A stretch of DNA of 64,000 nucleotides from Chloroflexota bacterium. Its GTDB lineage: Bacteria; Chloroflexota; Dormibacteria; Dormibacterales; Dormibacteraceae. The position numbers and the translations under genes are program-made. Below are positions 58,984 to 64,000 of this stretch, piece after piece (positions within the stretch are counted from its first letter, which is position 1; every line of letters starts with the position of its first letter). The notes below the pieces were generated by a model, which did no database searches, was not told the DNA's origin, and saw only the letters and a program-made list of their open reading frames with translations. Location: the NCBI GenBank assembly GCA_005880915.1, contig VBIW01000044.1:35161-99160 (forward strand), given 5' to 3'.

Positions 58984-59376
58984 GTGGAACAACGCATCAG
59001 CTTGGTGACGTTTTGCGTCGAGGATCTGGCCAGGGCGCGTGCTTTCTATGAAGCGATGGGATGGACCGGAGCGCAGCAACCGGACGATGAGATCGTCTTC
59101 TTTCAGTCAGGAAGCATGGTCTTTGGCCTCTGGACAAAGCTCGGTGGTCACGGTGCACCGGGAATCGAGCTGGCCCACAACGTCCGGAGTCCAGGCGAAG
59201 TCGACACGGTGCTCAGGGAAGCCGAGCGTGCGGGCGGGAAGGTCGTGCGGCCGGGGCATCAGGCAGTCTGGGGCGGTTACACCGGCGCATTCGCGGATCC
59301 GGACGGATACGTTTGGGAGGTCGCCCACAACCCAGGCTGGACGATTGGGGAAGACGGATCGATACGCCTTCCGTAG
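58984..59376 (+). CDS. VOC-family glyoxalase-like protein
   Basis: 130 residues from GTG 58984. A single VOC module: ISLVTFCVEDLARARAFYEAMGW, GIELAHNVRSPGEVDTVL, GYTGAFADPDGYVWEVAHNPGW. Metal-binding His/Glu are partly replaced by hydrophobic residues at the first site (VTF), so a non-catalytic or bleomycin-resistance-type role is possible. TAGCAT at 58972-58977 plus exactly 6 nt reaches GTG, a leaderless start. Confidence 0.85.
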   Translation: MEQRISLVTFCVEDLARARAFYEAMGWTGAQQPDDEIVFFQSGSMVFGLWTKLGGHGAPGIELAHNVRSPGEVDTVLREAERAGGKVVRPGHQAVWGGYTGAFADPDGYVWEVAHNPGWTIGEDGSIRLP

Positions 59377-59419
59377 AGCCTGTCAGAGGGTTGTGGCCTT
59401 TTGATCGCGTTAAAGGCCA

Positions 59420-59512
59420 TGGCGGAGAGGGAGAGATTTGAACTCTCGATGGGCCAGTGACCCATAACGGTTTTCGAGACCGTCGCCTTCAACCGGACTC
59501 GGCCACCTCTCC
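59420..59512 (-). tRNA. tRNA-Ser (anticodon CGA)
   Basis: Long-variable-arm tRNA: acceptor GGAGAGG pairs with CCTCTCC, anticodon stem ACGGT/ACCGT with loop CTCGAAA giving CGA, variable arm TATGGGTCACTGGCCCATCG, T arm GAGAG-TTCAAAT-CTCTC, discriminator G, encoded CCA. Confidence 0.95.
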
Positions 59513-59538
59513 ATAGAGCCGCATCTGCTCCGGGCGCA

Positions 59539-59617
59539 TGGCGGTCCCGACCGGATTCGAACCGGCGCTCTCGGCCTTGACAGGGCCGCGTGTTTGGCCA
59601 GGCTACACCACGGGACC
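59539..59617 (-). tRNA. tRNA-Asp (anticodon GTC)
   Basis: Acceptor GGTCCCG pairs with CGGGACC, anticodon stem CGGCC/GGCCG, loop CTGTCAA giving GUC, T arm CCGG-TTCGAAT-CCGG, discriminator G, encoded CCA. It lies 26 nt upstream of tRNA-Ser in the same direction. Confidence 0.93.
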
Positions 59618-59658
59618 GGCAGCGGCTAAGTCTACCAACGGCATGGAATGGGACTTCG

Positions 59659-59706
59659 AGCCCCTCTGGCGCCTTCGGCGCCACCTCCTCATGAATCGGG
59701 AGGAGC
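59659..59706. repeat. Dispersed hairpin repeat (REP-like), copy 5
   Basis: GGCGCC-TTC-GGCGCC then CCTCCTC-ATGAAT-CGGGAGG (one mismatch). It lies between tRNA-Asp and the promoter of the fusion gene. Confidence 0.7.
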
Positions 59707-59746
59707 GGGGGAACCGGCAGACCCCATACCTATAATTCCCTCCGGC

Positions 59747-61030
59747 GTGGGCGACACCGATCGTTCAAGTGCAGGCTCCCCGGACGAGCTCCGGAGGCGG
59801 TTCCAGATCCTGGAGCGGGTCGCGATCTTCTTCACGCTCCCGGACAACATCCTCCATGCCATCGCCCGGCGCCTCGCCCCGGCTTCAGCCGCCAAGGGAT
59901 CAGTGATCGTCCACCAGGGCGACCCTGGCGACACCATGTTCATCGTCGAATCCGGCCGCTGCGAGGTCTACGTCGAGGAGTCGCCTGGCCACACGATCAC
60001 GATCGCGCTGATGGGCCCCGACGATTTCTTCGGCGAAATGGCCTTGATCTCTGAAGAAACGCGAACCGCCAGCGTGCGCGCGCTCGAGGACTGCCGCCTG
60101 CTGACTCTCGACCGGAAGACCCTCTATGAGACCGTGCCCGCGGACTCCGACGCGCTGATCGAGCTGACCAAGCTCGTCGAACAGCGCAAGGACACCCTGC
60201 CCAACCTGATCGCCCGCGCCCGGATGGTCGCGCCTGAGCAAGCTGCCTCGACCGTGGCCGTCTACTCGCCGAAGGGCGGTTCGGGCCGCACGACGATCGC
60301 CGTCAACCTGGCGGCGGCCCTGGCCAAGCGGTTTCCCGGCGAGGTGCTGCTCGTCGACCTGGCCCTCCCCTACAACCACGCCGCGCTGATCTCCTACCTG
60401 ACCCCCACCGGCTGTCTCGCTGCCGCGAGCCAGGTGCCCCCGCAGAACTTCGAAGAGGCGGTGCTGGGCGCCATCCTCCATCACCCGGGCGGCATGATGC
60501 TGCTCCCGGGCGTTCTGCGCGCCGAGCAGGCGGACCTCATCACCGTCGATCTGGTCAACCGGGCGATGGGCATCCTGGTCAATGCGTTCCGATACATCGT
60601 GTTCGACCTCGGTGTCGCATTCACCGACATCGTGATCAGCGTTCTTGACCACTCTCAGCGCGTGCTCGTCCTGGTCACCCCAGAGTTGTCGTCGCTCAAA
60701 GATGTCGGCGAGCTGCTCAACATTTTCACGAACGTCCTGAACATCGTTCCCGGCCGCGTGATCCTCGCCCTGAACAACAAGGTGCCGAAGTCCGTCGTGA
60801 GCAAAGAAGACGTGGTGCGGACGCTGAAGCAGGAGCTCGCGGTCGAGATCGACTTCGACGGGACCAAGCCGGATGAGGCGGCGGTGAAGGGCGAGATCCT
60901 GGTGCTGACTGACCCTAAGAGCGCGTTGTCGCGCGGCGCTGAGCAGCTGGCTCAGATCATCGCCGGATCGACGGCGGCTGAGACCAAGGGCCCCGAAAAG
61001 AAGGGCGGCTTCAAACTCGGACGCCGGTAA
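59747..61030 (+). CDS. Cyclic-nucleotide-binding domain fused to CpaE/MinD-like ATPase
   Basis: 427 residues from GTG 59747. Residues about 25-145 are a cNMP-binding domain (IVHQGDPGDTMFIVESGRCEVYV, shown as GDPGDTMFIVESG, and FFGEMALISEETRTASVRAL phosphate cassette). Residues 170-400 are a ParA/MinD-like ATPase with deviant Walker A SPKGGSGRTT (176-183), where the usual Lys is Arg, as in some CpaE/TadZ proteins; FVFDLGVAFTDI-type Walker B (IVFDLGVAFTD) follows. CpaE places pili; the fusion suggests cAMP-controlled localisation. A perfect TATAAT ends 10 nt before GTG, leader about 4 nt. Confidence 0.85.
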   Translation: MGDTDRSSAGSPDELRRRFQILERVAIFFTLPDNILHAIARRLAPASAAKGSVIVHQGDPGDTMFIVESGRCEVYVEESPGHTITIALMGPDDFFGEMALISEETRTASVRALEDCRLLTLDRKTLYETVPADSDALIELTKLVEQRKDTLPNLIARARMVAPEQAASTVAVYSPKGGSGRTTIAVNLAAALAKRFPGEVLLVDLALPYNHAALISYLTPTGCLAAASQVPPQNFEEAVLGAILHHPGGMMLLPGVLRAEQADLITVDLVNRAMGILVNAFRYIVFDLGVAFTDIVISVLDHSQRVLVLVTPELSSLKDVGELLNIFTNVLNIVPGRVILALNNKVPKSVVSKEDVVRTLKQELAVEIDFDGTKPDEAAVKGEILVLTDPKSALSRGAEQLAQIIAGSTAAETKGPEKKGGFKLGRR

Positions 61031-61081
61031 GGGGACTCCTGCCCGTTCGCGGGGAGGTGGCGCGCAGCGCCGGTGGGGCTG
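61031..61081. repeat. Dispersed hairpin repeat (REP-like), copy 6 (inverted)
   Basis: Reverse complement matches the other copies: CAGCCCCACCGGCGCTGC, then GCCACCTCCCC. It starts directly after the previous TAA and ends just before the TAACAT -10 of the next gene. Confidence 0.7.
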
Positions 61082-61095
61082 GTAACATCCCAGCT

Positions 61096-61476
61096 GTGAT
61101 CGAACAAGCTGTCGTCTCACTCACCTCCGAAGCCCAGTCGCGCCTGAAGGAGCTCCTGACCAAAGAGGCCAATCCCCAGCTCGCCCTCCGCATCTTCGTC
61201 AGCGGCGGCGGCTGCTCGGGCATGCAGTACGGCATGGCTTTCGACGACCAGCGCCGCGCCGACGATCTGGTGATCGAAAACGAAGGCGTCCAGATCCTGG
61301 TCGACGACTTCAGCGTTTCCTACATCCGCGGCTCGGAGATCGACTATGTCGACAGCCTGATGGGCGCCGGATTCACCGTGCACAACCCCAACGCGGTGCA
61401 CTCGTGCTCCTGCGGCCACTCGTTCGACACGGGCGACGACGCAAGCGGTGCGCAGGCCTGCGGCTGCGGCCACTAG
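61096..61476 (+). CDS. Iron-sulfur cluster carrier, ErpA/IscA (HesB) type
   Basis: 126 residues from GTG 61096; TAACAT at 61083-61088 leaves essentially no leader. A-type carrier: LTSEAQSRLKELL, LRIFVSGGGCSGMQYGMAF (Cys40), and NPNAVHSCSCGHSF (Cys104, Cys106), the three conserved cluster-binding cysteines. An additional tail GAQACGCGH (Cys122, Cys124) is not standard. It delivers Fe-S clusters to targets. Codons upstream of GTG come from a hairpin repeat and are excluded. Confidence 0.88.
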   Translation: MIEQAVVSLTSEAQSRLKELLTKEANPQLALRIFVSGGGCSGMQYGMAFDDQRRADDLVIENEGVQILVDDFSVSYIRGSEIDYVDSLMGAGFTVHNPNAVHSCSCGHSFDTGDDASGAQACGCGH

Positions 61477-61569
61477 ACGCTTCGTTCCAGACGCCTTAGA
61501 GAGATAGCGCTTCTGACCCTGGGCGTTCTCACGCCCATCGGGATCCTGGCCGTCAATGCGTCCGCGTTC

Positions 61570-61980
61570 GTGATGGTCCACTTGACCGAGTTCCGCATCG
61601 GCATCGCCGCCTGCGCCCTGGTCAGCGGTCTGGTCTTGAACGGTCTCACGGCCTGGTGGCTCCTCCGGTTGGCGAGCCGCAACGCCCCGCCCCTCTATCG
61701 CGAATATCGCGTCTGGGCGGTTGGCGCCGCCGCGCTGCTCGTCCTGCTGACGGCCGGGGGTGGTGGCTATCTGACCTATGTCGGGCTGAAGGATCCGAAA
61801 CGACTGCCCGATGCCCTCTCGGTCATCGTCGCGACGTTCATGCTCCTCTTGCCGCTGGCGGTCTCCGTCGCAGGCCGGCGCCTTGCGGGCATGGGCGGGA
61901 TCATCCCGGTCGATGAACCGGGTGCGGAAGTCCCCACCCGGCGGCTGCGCCGCCGACCTCCCCAGCAAGTGGGGAGGTGA
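61570..61980 (+). CDS. Small membrane protein with C-terminus from hairpin repeat
   Basis: 136 residues if GTG 61570 is the start, but the frame is open back to 61477 and the preceding codons (LTLGVLTPIGILAVNASAFV) look like a further TM segment, so a CTG or other start near 61513 is plausible. TM segments: AACALVSGLVLNGLTAWWLLR, WAVGAAALLVLLTAGGGGYL, LSVIVATFMLLLPLAVSVAG. The last 16 residues and the stop codon lie in the repeat at 61932-62023 (PTRRLRRRPPQQVGR). Function unknown. Confidence 0.6.
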   Translation: MMVHLTEFRIGIAACALVSGLVLNGLTAWWLLRLASRNAPPLYREYRVWAVGAAALLVLLTAGGGGYLTYVGLKDPKRLPDALSVIVATFMLLLPLAVSVAGRRLAGMGGIIPVDEPGAEVPTRRLRRRPPQQVGR

Positions 61981-62023
61981 AGCTGCAGCGGCAACTGATT
62001 GCCCCAGCAAGTGGGGAGGTGAC
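61932..62023. repeat. Dispersed hairpin repeat (REP-like), copy 7 (with a duplicated arm)
   Basis: CCACCCGGCGGCTGCGCCGCCG then CCTCCCC-AGCAAGT-GGGGAGG, followed about 25 nt later by a second CCCC-AGCAAGT-GGGGAGG arm. The first part encodes the C-terminus of the preceding membrane protein. Confidence 0.85.
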
Positions 62024-62035
62024 TAAGCTCCGGCC

Positions 62036-62068
62036 ATAAAAAAAGAGCCCCTCCGAAGAGGGGCTCTT
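62036..62068 (-). terminator. Rho-independent terminator of groES-groEL
   Basis: Minus strand: AAGAGCCCCTC / GAGGGGCTCTT with loop TTCG, followed by T7. Strong canonical terminator 15 nt after the groEL stop. Confidence 0.95.
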
Positions 62069-62082
62069 CAACGGTCGGATCC

Positions 62083-63726
<1,644 letters not shown>

Positions 63727-63745
63727 ATGCGTCCCTCTTCTTCTT

Positions 63746-64000
63746 TTACTTCTTGCCGTTGCTGGCGAGGACCGCCAACACGTCTTTCTCCGAGACGATC
63801 AGGTACTCGATCTCGTCGACCTTGAATTCGTTGCCGGCGTACTTGGCGTAGAGCACCTTGTCGCCGACCTTGAGCTCCATCGGCACCTTGGTGCCGTTGT
63901 CCAGGATCCTTCCGGTCCCCACGGCCTCGACGATGCCCTCCTGGGGCTTCTCCTTGGCGGTGTCCGGAAGGACAATCCCGCTCTTGGTCTTTTCCTCTTT
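63746..64000 (-). CDS. groS: Co-chaperonin GroES, C-terminal part (runs off window)
   Basis: The last 84 codons are present: [51 protein letters not shown] and [19 protein letters not shown]. This is the GroES fold with the mobile-loop segment near the window edge. The N-terminus and promoter lie beyond 64000. GroEL follows 19 nt downstream. Confidence 0.95.
   Translation of the reverse strand, partial: KEEKTKSGIVLPDTAKEKPQEGIVEAVGTGRILDNGTKVPMELKVGDKVLYAKYAGNEFKVDEIEYLIVSEKDVLAVLASNGKK

Noticed and set aside
59900..61120. Open frame of 406 codons on the minus strand
   Set aside because: Opposite the cNMP-CpaE fusion, with Gln/Arg/Asp-rich sequence and no motifs.

Overview
The window is high-GC DNA from one bacterial chromosome. 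Gene content points to a soil-type member of the Terrabacteria, with Candidatus Dormibacterota, Chloroflexota or Actinomycetota the best guesses. The signs are two LLM-type (F420-associated) oxidoreductases, a deazaflavin/F420 nitroreductase-like protein, a mycothiol-type maleylpyruvate isomerase homologue, OtsA/OtsB trehalose synthesis, many GTG/TTG starts, and many genes whose -10 hexamer lies 6-11 nt before the start codon, meaning leaderless or nearly leaderless mRNAs. No rRNA, phage, transposase, CRISPR array or plasmid gene was seen; the placement is inference.

Regions. 1-13.2 kb is peptide/solute transport: a MacB-like exporter, tRNA-Lys, three related SBP_bac_5 binding proteins and a complete Dpp/Opp-type core (two permeases, two ATPases). 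13.2-24 kb holds an orphan molybdenum hydroxylase large subunit, otsA, a four-gene minus-strand run (XRE regulator, nucleotidyltransferase-like protein, AidB, OtsB), an LLM oxidoreductase, and mntH/mntR with a DtxR-type box. 24-29.3 kb encodes envelope and secreted proteins plus a TetR/ABC-2-type membrane pair. 29.3-29.8 kb is a tRNA-Glu/tRNA-Val locus with two tandem copies of the tRNA-Glu 3' half. 29.8-39 kb mixes housekeeping enzymes, a membrane glycosyltransferase-like protein, an ABC exporter, an EncFtn-like ferritin and dehydrogenases. 39-44.7 kb looks catabolic (MDMPI/SCP2 protein, extradiol-type dioxygenase, citryl-CoA-lyase-like protein, PaaK-like ligase, MetE-like protein). 44.7-59.4 kb is rich in secreted hydrolase-like proteins, peptidases and small unknowns, with tRNA-Thr. 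59.4-64 kb has tRNA-Ser, tRNA-Asp, a cyclic-nucleotide-binding/CpaE-like fusion, an ErpA/IscA-type protein and groES-groEL.

The most unusual signals are not genes. Four intergenic loci carry a pair of 17-25-nt direct repeats whose starts are exactly 42 nt apart. Three lie 10-18 nt beyond a tRNA 3' end (or partial tRNA copy), and two sit at matching distances (about -61/-64 and -103/-106) upstream of predicted promoters of transporter genes. A second dispersed, hairpin-forming GC-rich repeat occurs seven times, once inside a methyltransferase coding sequence and once forming the C-terminus of a membrane protein.

Functional links: the Dpp system imports oligopeptides or similar solutes, and its binding-protein gene is followed by a strong hairpin that may raise binding protein over permease levels. 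MntR probably represses itself and mntH through its box. OtsA and OtsB together make trehalose although they are convergent and under different promoters. GroES/GroEL end in a clear terminator.
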